In this document: in pieces, positions 1-18,754 of the stretch | Layout: every line of letters begins with the position of its first letter | Numbering within the stretch: position 1 is the first letter of the stretch | Assembly: GCA_963070105.1 (NCBI GenBank) | Contig: OY718805.1 | Span: 9,028,652-9,092,651, forward strand | Direction: 5' to 3' | Length of the DNA stretch: 64,000 bases | Source of the DNA: Litomosoides sigmodontis | Taxonomy: Eukaryota > Nematoda > Chromadorea > Rhabditida > Onchocercidae | The notes under the pieces: model-generated | The model's database searches: none | Told to the model about the DNA's origin: nothing | The model's input: the letters and a program-made list of their open reading frames with translations, nothing else | Translations under genes and position numbers: made by a program

Positions 1-2524
<2,524 letters not shown>

Positions 2525-3638
2525 TTATTTCAGCTTTTATTGAAGTTAGGTTCTCAATTTCCTTCCAGTTTCATTCCTGAAGATAAATCTGTCGAACATT
2601 TCAGCATTATAATGATGTACAACCTAATTCTCTTTTGATCGAAAATGCGATGTGAAAGAAATTAAGCAAAAATAAAACCGCTGTGATTTAAGAGTTTTGT
2701 TTCAACTTAACAAAATCCATTTTCTGATATTTTTCATTGTGTTATGCCACTATCAGTCAAACAGTTGTTTTCATTAAATAACTCATACAATATATGAATG
2801 TAATTTTAATGAATAAATATTTTTATTCCAACGTTTTTGGAAATTCTCTCTAATTTTAGCGAAGCAGTTTTGCACGCGTCGGAGAAAATTATCGATATAT
2901 TTCTCTCAAACCGATATTTTTTTTTTCAAATTCATTGTAAAAAAGTAGTGGCACGAAAGGGGTACTTCGAAAGTATAGCTAGGACTTGGTATTTGTCAGT
3001 GGTGTGTTAGTGGTGTGAAGGAAGGTATGTTTGGTCAATAAAGCTGTTTACTGGACTGTAATGGTTGAGATATGAGAAACGTGTTTGTTTACATTGTGTC
3101 AGATTTGAAGATTAAACATTGAAATTGTCGTGTGGGTGAAGGATAAATTGACCTGTGGAATTTTTTTTTTTTAATTTCGCTGCATAAAATAAATAGGCAT
3201 GAGGTGTATGCTAAAATTTAAGTGAAAAAGTGAGTTGCTCATGTTAATGATCTGCTGATTAATTGATATTTAGTGCTGTGGTTGAGTTCCACACTTTGTT
3301 GGGAAGTATGCTGCGGCTAAGTAGATCCTTCCAATTTGGTTTTTGTTTCTTCCATGTTTTGAACCAATTCAGTTGCAGTAATGCTGTCTAGGTTGTCTAT
3401 AGACAATTGCTTTCTTTTGTACAGAAGAAAGTAGTGCGAGGGTTTTCCATGGAAGCAGAGAGATATAGCATAATGTCTGGCAATGGTTATTTTTCATTTC
3501 GAATCGACCTCAAACGATATATTTCCAGCCGTATCGAAAAGTACTCTTGATGAAAGCTGTGCCGTTGTATAGAGTTAAAAGATTTGTTTTCAGTTCCAAG
3601 CTTGGGCGCGATTCAGTGTTTGTGTGATTGTTTGGGCG
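2525..3638. other. Rpt3 3'UTR and 5' flank of the SZRD1-like gene
   Basis: No coding exon is apparent here. A T-rich run ending in TTTTCAG at about 3587-3593 lies 45 bases before the downstream start codon. It could be the acceptor of a 5'UTR intron or a spliced-leader trans-splice site. Confidence 0.4.
2671..2676 (+). terminator. rpt-3: Candidate polyadenylation signal of Rpt3
   Basis: An AATAAA hexamer lies about 147 bases after the Rpt3 stop codon, a normal 3'UTR distance. Another AATAAA occurs near 2813 and could serve instead. Confidence 0.5.
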
Positions 3639-7269
<3,631 letters not shown>

Positions 7270-10200
7270 TTTTTCCTCGAAGTCGCATATTTGTTCATTT
7301 ATCCGTATTTTCCTGTTTTATTTGTTGAATTCCCCGTCGATATTTTCAATCCCATAAAACTGTTCTATATTCTGGGGATGAAAAAAACTTTCTTGTTTAA
7401 CCGCTAGTGTGGGTGTAGAGGTGTTAGCATGCAAAATATATATGGTCCTTTATAGTTTCTAGGTTGAAACTCATGTGCGAATGGCTTAAGGTGTTTCTGT
7501 ATCTCTACGCCGTCGTTATTTTCTAATTTGCATCATAGGATGGGGATACTTACCTTGTTCACATACTTATGGCATCATCATTAACGAACTGTATGGCACT
7601 AAATTCTCTTCTTCAAAGAAACAATGCTTACATTTACAAAAAGGTCCACAGGTAACTATGTTGTTTAGATTAGTTCCTCTTTTGGCTCTTGATCATTTGA
7701 ATTGAGAACTAGAGGTGGAAATGCATAGCGGCTCGTGGTTAAAAGTATTGTTAGTGCAAACATTTCTGATCACATGTATGCTTTTCTCGTTTGCTGTATG
7801 GTTTGTATCTGAGACTAAAAGCTACAAGATAAAGCATTTACAAGTTAGTGCATTTCATACTATGCGCTGTAAGAGTTGCCTATTTTGAGTATTAGAACTT
7901 ATTCATTTAGGTCAAATATTTGCTCTCTTTTATAGCGTACGCATTAAATTTAGACAATCACTCCATGTTATTGTGTTATGAAAAATCCATCCTAATATTT
8001 CATTATGTTTGAATCATGCATGAGAATCAACGAAGTAGAATAGACTGAAGTCTAATCGTATGACAGGTTATAGTTCATTAAGGCTGCATCATAATTACTT
8101 TCCATGGAGTGTTTGTTATTTATAGTTGAAGTAGTTTCGTAATGGAAAGAAGTAAGGAATCGGTTGGATCTGTTCTATATCTTTTCGATGATGTCGGAGT
8201 GTCCAACAGTGGCAGTGTTTATTATTCTGCTTTGTCAAAAGTTTTTTTTTAATAGGGGAGGAAAAAGTTTTCAAATTTGAAAATTCTACGATTTTCCCAT
8301 GGAATCTGACTATTATAAGAAAAATGTGGAAAAGTTCAATGGTGTACCGATGTTTTTTATTTTTCCTCACACTAATTTCTTGATTTCTTTACTGTCGACC
8401 GTTTTGTTATGGTTTGCCTATTTATTTATTTACTTATTTTTTTTAACAAGTAATCATTACAATAGCACATTTAAATTTCAGCTTAAGATGGGCAGAGGTG
8501 TATGAGACTTTGTATTGCAACTTTGCTTCACATAATGCATGCTATCTATTAGTTGTGCATGCTTTTATCTAATGATAGCTCATTGATAAGATGAAATGTA
8601 ATATTTTAGAGTTGAATAAAACTGAACTATTAATACGCTCTTTACGATTTACTGATAGGAAGTGGGATTTTAGGATGTGCAATTTTCACCTTTGCATATG
8701 CTAGAGGGACAAATCTGCAAAAAGAAGCGTGCAGAGTATTAGCATTGAAAGTTAAAATTTTTTAAAACATATTCAAGAAGAAATATTTGAGCAAATTGTT
8801 GGAGAGAACTAAAAAGATTTTAGTGAGAAATCGTAATGGAAAAGTACAACACCCTCGGGAAAGCCGATTAGCTCCTTCATATGTGTGTTTCAATTCAATG
8901 GAAAATTTTCATTTTTCATTGCATTTCTCGTTTGCAGTTTAACTAGTGGAGGATGAGGATGGTGCTGTGAAGTAAGAGCATTATCGAGAGTTTCAAAATG
9001 TGAAAAGTTTGTTAAATTGATGGAGTAAATGAATTAAATAGCTAATTTAATTATGAAATAGAAAAATGGAATTAGCTAGTAGAGAAGTCATTCATTTCTT
9101 AGCTTGATATTTCATTACAAGCTTATTTTAGTTCTTTCGCTTATAATATCATCTAAATGTATTTTTTTTCAGCCTATTTTAACTTTAAAAATTCTTTTTT
9201 TTCCATTCTATCTTTACATTAATTTAAACTCAAACTTTAGAGGTGCTCATTCTTTTCTTTTCTTTTTACAAATCCATAAGATAATGGAGAAGAGATGTAT
9301 AGAGAATGGAAAGATGAAATTAGCAGTTTTGTTGCAAATTTTCCATTCAAAATTTTTGCACTAAAATTTGAAGAGTATCGTTTATTCTTGTTGACGATGA
9401 AAGTTAACCAGCCGATTATTGCTCACTTCATCCTTCCATTTCTCTCTTTTGATTAATCCATCTTTTTGTCGTCCTATTTCGTGGCATCAAACATTAGCTA
9501 CACGTTAGCTGCACATTAGCCATCAATTATTCTTTGGAATTGAAATGAAATTGCGGAAAAGTTTCACTTGCAAAAGAAAAGAAGTATTTTAAAATTGAGC
9601 AAATAAGAAGAAGTGATGGAAAATTTCCGGTCAATTTTGTTGAATATGAAAGTGCCACAACTTAGTCGATGGAGAAAATGGAAAACGATTCCTTCCTTTT
9701 CATTTTTTTTTTTTTGTTCTTCATGAAATTGATCGGTAGTGATTGAAAGTGATGAAGGAAGGATGACAACAAAGTTATTGTGAGTGAAAGGAAAGTGGAC
9801 TAATGGAAATGGTCTAGAAATCTATTCACCCTAGTTGCTAAGGATGTATGTGCTAGGATAAGTGTTACAACAATGTGTGAAGTTAATTGAAATGTACTAA
9901 ATATTAAAATGAACAGACTGGAATGAATCAATGATGGAAATTTGCAAAGGTGCAAGGAATCTTTCTTAACAAAGGATAAGTTTCCTTTTCTTTTATTTTT
10001 TTGAAATGACTCAAAATTATTGGTAGCCTAACTAAGAAATCAAAAAAAAAAAGAGTGGTGGCATCAATGTGAAATCATTTTCACTGCTCTAATTTATTTG
10101 AGTTCGAGAAGGTCAAGCTCGAATTTTAGTTGCAATACTATTAAGCTGCTTCTGTTAAAATGATAAATTATTTTAATAATTTTAATGCTTAATGTTTATC

Positions 10201-13200
10201 ACATTTATGTTTTGATCGGCAATGATAACAACTTTCACAAATTATACCATCCCTTTCTTCCGTTCTCTTTCCACAACAATAAAAATACAAAAATCAATTT
10301 CAATAAATCTTTTTTTCTAAAAATTCCTTATTGAAAAATAAAATGGGATGATTTAAATATTTCCTACAATTTTCTTCAACTGAAAGCTTTTGTTGCTATT
10401 GACTAGCAATCAAATGATACTTTGTGAGTTGAAAACTACAATTTTAAGAATAAATGGAATAGGCATTTCCAACTAAGTACAACACAAAAATGTAATAAAT
10501 GAGAGCTATAAATGGTTGGTCGATATTTAAAAATTGATTTTAAATTCAAAATATTTGTGATAGGAAGTGCGTCAGTGCATTTGCTGGTAGTGGTGCTACT
10601 GAAAAATTTGCGCTGACGAATGCTGAGTTCAAAAATGCAAAATTTCAAAAGTGCAAATGATAGAAGCACATGCGTGAGCAAAATGTCTCGGCGTGAAAAG
10701 TATTTCAAAAATTTTGTTTTTCTTATATTTTAGGATGAATAGTTATTAGAATAAATCAAAATGTCTTAAACGAAAACAGAATAAGTTAAATTATCCTAAA
10801 TGAAAGTGGAATAAATCAAGCTATCTTAGATGAAAATAGATTAAATGAACGAACAAAAATAGAATAAAACAATAAATTGAAAAAACTCATACACATAAAA
10901 TAAAAATGTATTTGAGGATATTTTTCCTTTCTCTTTCAAATTAAAAACGTTTAATAGCCATTTAGCTCTCTTGTTTTTTTTTTTTAAATTAAATACGAAA
11001 TTATTAATTACGATTGTGTGATGCAAAAGAAAAACAGGGAATGTGAAATTTAATTTGCAAACTTCAAATGCTTTTGCTTCATTCAATTCTTTTCACAAAA
11101 AAAAACTTTTTTTTTTGGAATTAATCTAATGCTAAATTTAAGAGATAGACATTTTTAATGTTAATTTTCATACTTAAATGGAAAAAAATGAAAAAATTGC
11201 ACTTATAACTTTTAAACTCTAGCAGTAGCATATTCATTTTTTTTGATTTTAAAATAACATAAGAAGTAATTGTTTGGTTTTGGGAAATAATTGTAATAAT
11301 GGTGAACATATTACGTATGTGTACTATTAAGCACATCGGATATTTAAGCAAAATTCAAACTTCGTGACCTCTAAAAAAAAATGCAATTCGGACTTCGTGA
11401 CCTCTTAGATTGGGATCAAGAAGTTATAATAATTTAGACTTGTTGACCTCGAAAATTAGAGACCTGAATTATCGAACACAATGGAACATATTCATTTACT
11501 CTGTGCGTTTTTTTTTTTATTTCATACCTATCAATTGCTATTAATTGTTAAATTCGGACGTTGAAATTTGGGAAAAAAAAAACACGTTATCATGCATAAA
11601 TTAGAATAAGCGTATGCTAAGTATACGTAAGCAAACGTAAAAATATTAAGTAAAGAGTTAGTCCCCGAGATGATCAAAAATTACAAATTTAATTTTTAAA
11701 ATTCATCATTTTAGTAGGATGATTTATGAATAAAATATTCGTATAAGCACTTTATGACAAATACAAAAGATGGATTTTCATAGAAAAAAATTTCAGGAAA
11801 ACATTTCAAAAAATTAATCAAAATTATAGTGGTTTTGACAAATTTATCATCCAACTTGCTCGTATAAATAATCGCTTCAAACATTTTTCTCTCTCTTTTT
11901 TTTTCTTTCATTATTTTGTGAAATGTTTTAATGATAAAATGGAGAGATTTTTTTTGTTTGAAATAATGCGAGTTCGAAAGTTTTTTTTTTGTCGTTAGCT
12001 AAAGTTTAATTCTACCATTTTGATTTCTAATGCTATAAGTGTGCTGGAAATATTTTTATAAATCATTCTTTGAAATTGCTTCACTTGACTGATTTATTTT
12101 TAATCGAGAAAAAAAAACTTTTTTTTAACAAACACAAATTTTATAAATCCGTATGGAAACAAAAAGGTGTTCGAGTGATAAGATTAATTTTATCAATGTT
12201 ATCAGTTTACCATTGATGCAATCCTACAATTTTTGCAGAAGTTTTTTCATTAATCCAAATTTTGTACTTTCATAAATTGCGTTAATTCATTCGAACTAGT
12301 ACCAATGAGTAATTAATATTAAGCCTTGCAAACTATACTTTGAAGAAACTGAAATGCAATAAGATTTACGACAAAATTTTTTGGTTGTCTAAGCCAGAAA
12401 AAGTACATCCATTTGCTTCGTTTCATTTTCCTTTTGGATATTTGAAATATTTTCAAATCGAATTGTAACAAAAAAAAATGTCCCGATAAAATTTAAAAGA
12501 GGAAAAAATTTTTGTTTTTTTTTGATAAAAAAGTTCAAAATACATTTAGCATAATCGATGGTAAATGCTAATGGAAAATGAGAAAATGCCAGTAAGAGGC
12601 GCAAAAAGAAAGAGCTTAAAAAAATAAATTTAAAAAGAAATGTAATTAAAAATTGTGTTTTTGTGAAGATAAATTAAAATTTGCAAGGAATATATGGTAG
12701 CTGAGTGGACCAGTATTTCTTGCCTTCTTATTTAAAAATTTAAAATTATCAGTGACACAAGTGCTCGTCTGATATTTGCGATTAATTGTTACGTCGACGT
12801 AAATTAATTGAGATTTGTAAATTAGGCTACTACTAATCAATTTATGATTCAACTGCGTTTCATAAATGTAATTGAGGAAAATTTCCACATTGCGCAATTT
12901 GCTTCCTGAAAGTTCTAATTTTGCTCGTAAGTGGAGAAGTATCGATGAGTCACGCAGACGTAAGCGACATTAGATCGGATCTCAACGTGAGAAAATCAGA
13001 TAGCCTAGATGCGTAGTAAAAGTGGATGATATAGGCTTATTCAGTTTATAATTTGAATTTCACCAAACGTCACCGATTTTTGAAACTTTCACCTTTTTTC
13101 TTTTCGTTTCTCCTGGAAATTTCATTTTAATTCAGACGAAATAATCATTTTTCATTGGCAATTTATGCACTAAATCGAAATCTAACGATTTGATTCTATT

Positions 13201-14341
13201 AGTACTTAAATAGAGTTTAAATTCATTGATTTCAAGTTTTATATTTTGTGAAATCTGTTGCTATTAAATGTCAAAAATTGGCATTCTTTCTCACACTTTC
13301 TTCTCAGATGTACTTATTATTCATTTTACTTGCAAAATTTCCAGCCACACCAAAACTTTACCTGTTATATATATCACATCGCTCAAAATTTGTTAAATTT
13401 AATTTAATTCTATTTTTCTTTTGATTAGCAAAAGAAAGGTATGTAATTGATGTGCATATTTATTCACTCATTCGATCAATGCTCAACTATCCATCAGTTT
13501 TTCAAACTTTGAACATCAAACTTTTGGCATAGATTTCAGAATACGTTGAAATTTGCAGTCAATTTACAATTTATTAATAGAATATTAAAATGGACTTTTC
13601 AATTAGCCATATTTAGCGTAAGAAATTTTTAATTTAATTTATTAGCAATAAAAATGATGAATTAGCCGTTTAAACAACAACAACAACAACAACAGTTTGT
13701 TGTCTCATATCACTGAGTAAACAAAAGGTAGAAAATGTATTTGATGAAATAGAACAGAGATGGTATTAATTCAATTAACTGATTACTTACAAGTCTAACA
13801 TTGGATTTCCAAATGAGTGATAAAATATGCTTAATGAATTAGAATTAAGACGGTATTAATTTAATTAATCAATTAATTGCAACTTTGACATTCAATTTGA
13901 AGATGAACAAACAAACAAACAAACGATCAAAAATGAAATGGAAGTGAGAAAGTGTTAATTAATTTATGACGTGGCAATTCCTGTTAATTTTGCTATGCGC
14001 TACACGTCACGTCAACTCGATTTCGTACTATAATATTCGTAGGAGCAACACGTGAAATAGTCTAGCAACAATGTTGCAAGAAAGAAAAAAAAAAGTCGCA
14101 ATCCGCAAAACCAATTGGATAGGCAAACTGCAATTACGGCAAAATTCAATTGGCAATTATGAGCACTTCATGATATCAGTCAGGAAGCGGATAAACGCAT
14201 CCATCCACGATCACGTATTACGTCTTTCAACGTAATCGTAAAATTGTATCTCGTCATCGTATAGCATAATAATAAGGCAAAAATTAGCTAAGCAAAATGT
14301 CACCAGTTGTCACTCACGTCTTTTACGTTTATGCATTTGAG
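7270..14341. other. Long AT-rich non-coding stretch
   Basis: Seven kilobases with no convincing gene. The start holds the 3'UTR of the SZRD1-like gene. Short open segments at 7539-7651 and 8660-8752 are exon-like in part but cannot be joined to anything. The rest is AT-rich with homopolymer runs, a (CAA)n tract at 13673-13694 and decayed tandem duplications at 13731-13910. Confidence 0.6.
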
Positions 14342-14445
14342 ATGAACATTTTACTGTTTATTTGTTACCATTTGCGTATCGGACCGCCGTGGTCCTTACG
14401 TAATCTTCAGAAGTTTCCGCGGAAGAGCAAATCATTAAATGACGT
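13969..14445. promoter_or_regulatory. Cluster of ACGT-core sites, possible promoter region
   Basis: Eleven ACGT tetramers occur at 13969, 14004, 14009, 14050, 14213, 14220, 14230, 14316, 14325, 14398 and 14442. Contexts include TGACGTGGCA, CACGTCACGTCA and the E-box CACGTG. ACGT is the core bound by many bZIP and some bHLH factors; TGACGTGG resembles the XBP1/ATF6-type element. The block ends at the possible first MARCH exon, which suggests a promoter or enhancer; this is inference. Confidence 0.4.
14342..14443 (+). CDS. Possible first coding exon of the MARCH-like gene
   Basis: An ATG opens a 34-codon frame beginning MNILLFICYHLRIGPPWSL and ending with Asp just before a GTAAAT donor in phase 0. 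Phase 0 is what the exon at 18755 requires. The segment is less AT-rich than its surroundings and sits in the ACGT cluster. The 4.3-kb intron this implies is long, and a rival start (MSHAD followed by GTAAGC, at 12945-12959) is also in phase 0. The start of the gene is therefore unresolved. Confidence 0.35.
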
Positions 14446-15044
14446 AAATGTTGAATGAAAAAAAATTTCTCGCTATAAATTTTAAAATGCAAAAAATTAG
14501 ATTATTGAGGAAATTTAATAAAATGAAATTGAAAAGGCATTTTAAAGTTGTTTATTTTTTCTTTAAAAAAAATCACACTTAGAATTAATTCAACATTTGA
14601 ATTTCGTCGATCCACCCATACCGATATGGTATCAGAAGAGTACTTTTGTTTACATCATGTAAGTTAATGAAATTGTCAATGATGCAATTTTATCAACGAT
14701 GCAGTTTACATCATGTTTATTCAAAGTTTTAAATTAAAAAAAAAAAAGTTTTTTCGAAAAAAAATAAATGATTTTTATGGCAATTAGAAGAAGTAGCTTA
14801 AATCAATTATAGCGCAGATTGACACATGCTTTGAAATTGCATTAAATAGTAATTTTAAGATTTGGTAATTTAAATGCGTAAAAATTTCAAAACGCTTAGA
14901 CTAATTTAACAACAGTTCAAATCTCGCAACCAAGCACTTTGTAGTGAAATACCACTTTATACTAATTTTGACTTTAATCTAACAAATCATGTCTCATTCA
15001 ACACTTAACTCTTATTTCAATGTATATCGAAATTTTTCATGTTA

Positions 15045-15350
15045 CATGAACATTACTGTGTTTAACGATTCCATTACCCCATTTAGCAATTCCATTATTC
15101 CATTACTGCATTTAGAAATAGTTCTATTGCTTCGTTTAGCAATTCCATTATTGTGTTCAACAAATTCATAATTGTGTTCAAATTGCATTGCAGTGTTTAA
15201 TGAATCCATAATAACATTTAAATTCCAGTATTCCAACAGACAATTCCATTATTTTATTCAACAAATCTATAATTGCATTTAAATTTCATTACTTCATTTT
15301 CAATTACTACATTTAACAAATGCTTTAAATTCATTTAGCAATTTCACTAT
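15045..15350. repeat. Degenerate minisatellite
   Basis: Loosely repeated units of about 25-30 bases share the core CATTTAGCAATTCCATTATT and variants such as TTCAACAAATTCATAATTG. The copies are strongly diverged. An open frame through the repeat on each strand is not believed to be coding. Confidence 0.6.
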
Positions 15351-16522
15351 TCGTTTACATTAAAGATGTGAAATTTTTAGATTTTCTTTTTGAAGAGTTT
15401 GAAGAGTGTTTTTTTTTTTTTGAAATGCTACAGCATTTAACGATGTGAAAATCATAGAGATGAAGAATCGTCCCAAATTACTCACAATAATGCATGTGTA
15501 ATTTAAACTTGTAATACATGCGAATTAAATGCTTGTATTTTTAAGCTTAGCGAAATAAAATAAAAAGGCTTTACGGTTAAGGATTGCTTTTTTTTTGCAA
15601 TAAAAAAATATGCAGTAAAAAATGAATGTGACAGAAGCTGCGATATTTGGAAGAGAGAAAGAGAATGATGAGGAGGAGGAGAGATTGGGATTTAGATTAG
15701 AATGAAAAATGTGAAGTTTGACATAAAGTTGAGGGAGAGCAACGGCAAACAAACATTTTGAGCAAACGAAAAAGTTTTAGTTTCTTGACAAGCGAACAAT
15801 GCTTATTTTTTTTAGCAAAATTTGAAATTTTCATTTTTTTTTTCATGAAACAATAAACTTTGACTTAAGTCAAACTTTCATTTACTCACTTTAGAAGCGC
15901 AACAATTTACCACTCTTTCGGGCATAACTTTTTTTCCCGTTAATAACTAATAACTATACCTATGCTCTATCAGGAAGTGAGTAAAAGTTAATAGAGTTAA
16001 TTAATATGCGTAATTTTCTTGCAATGTAAAATATCACTGATCAACCTGAATCAATCATTTATCATTTTCAAAAGCATTATTTCAATGATGCTATTTTGTA
16101 GTGGAACTAAAAACGTGGCAACACTTTAAAATGTGTAGTTCTCATCGATTGTTTAGGATGAGAAAGTGAAATGATTGAGAGTATTGTCTGCTAGAAGTCA
16201 TTTAAGGCTTCTCGAGAGAAGCACATATTTATTAAAATTTCAATTATTCATTTGGTATGATAAATGTACGGTTGAATTCATTGGTCTTGACGTGAGAGGA
16301 AAATATTAGTAGAGTAGTAAGTAGCACTAACTAGTAATAAGTGACCTAATCCTCCCTTCTTCCTTCCCTCCTTCCTTCCTTCCTTCCTTCCTCTTCCAAC
16401 CAACAAATTTAGTTTAGCTTACTCCTTTTTTTTTCCTCATTTCGCTCTATACTATCATGAATTGACGTACAAAAAAGTGTTGTATTCTCATAGGATTTAC
16501 TTCTTACTTACTTATTTGGCAC

Positions 16523-16597
16523 TTACTTATTGACTTGCTTACTTACTTCTTTCCTCTTACTTACTTATTGACTTGCTTACTTACTTCTTTCCTCCTC
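16523..16597. repeat. Short tandem duplication
   Basis: The segment CTTATTGACTTGCTTACTTA followed by CTTCTTTCCT occurs twice with a period of about 38 bases, in a CTTA-rich context just downstream of a (CCTT)n tract at 16352-16392. Confidence 0.7.
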
Positions 16598-16773
16598 TCT
16601 TGCAAAAGCGTTCATTCAAATAAAAATTTTCGGATATCTTCATTTAAGATTGGTCAGACATTCTTTTGCTTTTTGCATTATGTCACTTTCCGTTAAATAT
16701 GCTTATTTTATACCTTCAATTTTTATTTCACGGATTTTGAATTGCATTAAAATTATTATATAGGTGGATAGTA

Positions 16774-16774
16774 G

Positions 16775-16833
<59 letters not shown>
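16774..16833. repeat. Compound (CT)n(CA)n microsatellite
   Basis: About seven CT units run directly into about 22 CA units in non-coding DNA. Confidence 0.95.
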
Positions 16834-16837
<4 letters not shown>

Positions 16838-17228
16838 CATATCAAACACTGCTAAATTGCAAATTTCGCTTAATTGCTTAACGCAACTGCTACATACTAT
16901 TTGTATGAGTGATAAATAAGTAACCTGTAGGATGCAGTAAAACAACCACTAAACATTCATTTAGCTTCCATTGATTTAAATTTTAAAAAATTGTTGATTG
17001 AAGAGATTTGCATGCTAGACAAACCTAAGCCTAAACAAGTAATTATTGTATCGCATTTGCATTCTCTTAATTTTGATAAATTGCAGTATTGTGCCTTCAA
17101 CAAAAAAAAAAAACAAGCAAGGAAAGAAATTCATTTGATTGAAAAAGATGAAGCAATAATTAACGAACGAAATGTCAGAATCTACACGATTCATTGATGC
17201 AAAAATGGTAAGCATTTCTGTGAAATTC

Positions 17229-17278
17229 GATCGATGGATCGATCAATCGATCCATCCATCCATTCATCCATCGATCAT
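17229..17278. repeat. GATC/ATCC-rich palindromic simple repeat
   Basis: A run of GATC, GATG and CATC units forms a near-perfect palindrome around GGATCGATCAATCGATCC, followed by (CATC)n. It lies in non-coding sequence and its role is unknown. Confidence 0.7.
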
Positions 17279-18754
17279 TGCAAAAAAAAATTGCTTCTAA
17301 TTAATTCGAAAATTTGCAAACATTCACTTTACAGAATAAACATAAAAAATTTATGCAAAATTATAAAAAAAAAGCTCTCATTGAAATAATGCAATCAACT
17401 ATGAATGCTTACCACATAATTTAAATACTGTAAATTTTAGAAATAACGTAATTTAGATTTAAAATTAAATCAAAAGTTTTTTTTTGTTGAAATTGGATGA
17501 AATTGCGGATAGCAATGATAGCTTTAGTTTAAGTAATAGAATATCATTGCGAGATATCGCTTAAAGTAAACTACTATTTTCAATTATACAAAATCAATTT
17601 TCAACCAAACAAATCTTTCATTTTTTGAAATGATAATTTTCAAAGAAAAAAATGTAACAATCTCTCTTTTTTGTTTTTTTTTCTTCTACTTTAGGAATAA
17701 TTTTGAATAGTTTAATTAACAATTATTTCAGCCAACATTTTACCACTCATTACAGCATTGTTTGTGTGATTTGCAGCACTAATTGAGTTTGATAAGATAT
17801 ATTTTTTTGAAAATTTTTCGTCGATAACTTTTTTGTTAGGCCTGAAAGTTGACAATTGCAACTGTAATTTTGTTTTAAAATTTCCAATCTCTTTTTTTGG
17901 AAAAACGAAAACTGCTATTATTGGTGCGGAAAAAAATTGTTCAACATCTAATTTATCACATTTTAAAATTCATAAAATGTGCAAATATTTCAATTTTTAT
18001 TCAATATAACTTTAAACTTAGAAGTGCTGTAAAATTTAACTTATAAAACAAAGATAGAAAAAAAGAGAGTGAAACACATAAGGAATGAGAGAATTTCGGA
18101 ATTCAATTTATTGAATTCTCATTTTAGATTGCACTTTTTTTTTGTTCCATCGTTTCCTTTTAATAAAATTTGCTAAAAACTGATAGATTGCTAGAGTGGT
18201 AGTCTTAAATGAACAATTTCAAAAATTGCAAACGTTAGCGTATAAAAGGCAGGAAAATTAATTAATTAATTGATTAATTAATGCCTCATTTACTATGCTT
18301 CATTCATTTTTTTCGTAAATTACGGTAAAATAAAATAATATTTCAATAAAATACAAATTTAGAAAAAGATAAAAATAGTTTGTTAAAATAATTGCTAGCG
18401 TAATTTTTCTTAAAGTAATTGTTTGAAATAAACATGTAATGCAAAAAGCCTTAGTAAAATGTAACTTTCTTATTTCGAAAATGGGCAATTTAATTAATTT
18501 AATAAAGGATAAACTACCATTTCATTGTGAAAAAAAAGCTATTAAAAAGACAACCTCCTTTTTTTTTGCTGTTTTCAACGTATTTCAATTACTGCACGAA
18601 GTTTATTCAGTTTTTCTAACTCATCTAAAATTCGAGTATTAGTTGAGTTACTCCTACAGGATGAGTTAAGATGGTGAATTCGTGAATTCGCACTTTTTCA
18701 TTTCACTCTCCTCCGACTTCAATCTTTCACTCCTCATTTGGTGTGAAATTTTAG

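Noticed and set aside
7539..7651. Exon-like segment after SZRD1-like stop
   Set aside because: It has an acceptor and donor, but the frame that would follow SZRD1-like exon 5 meets TAA within 16 codons, and no other gene takes it.
12945..13013. Short frame starting MSHADVSDI
   Set aside because: It could be an alternative MARCH start (donor after MSHAD), but only five codons precede the donor and nothing else supports it.
14900..14935. tRNA-like GTTCAAATC box
   Set aside because: No paired T-stem, acceptor stem or upstream A box can be drawn around it.
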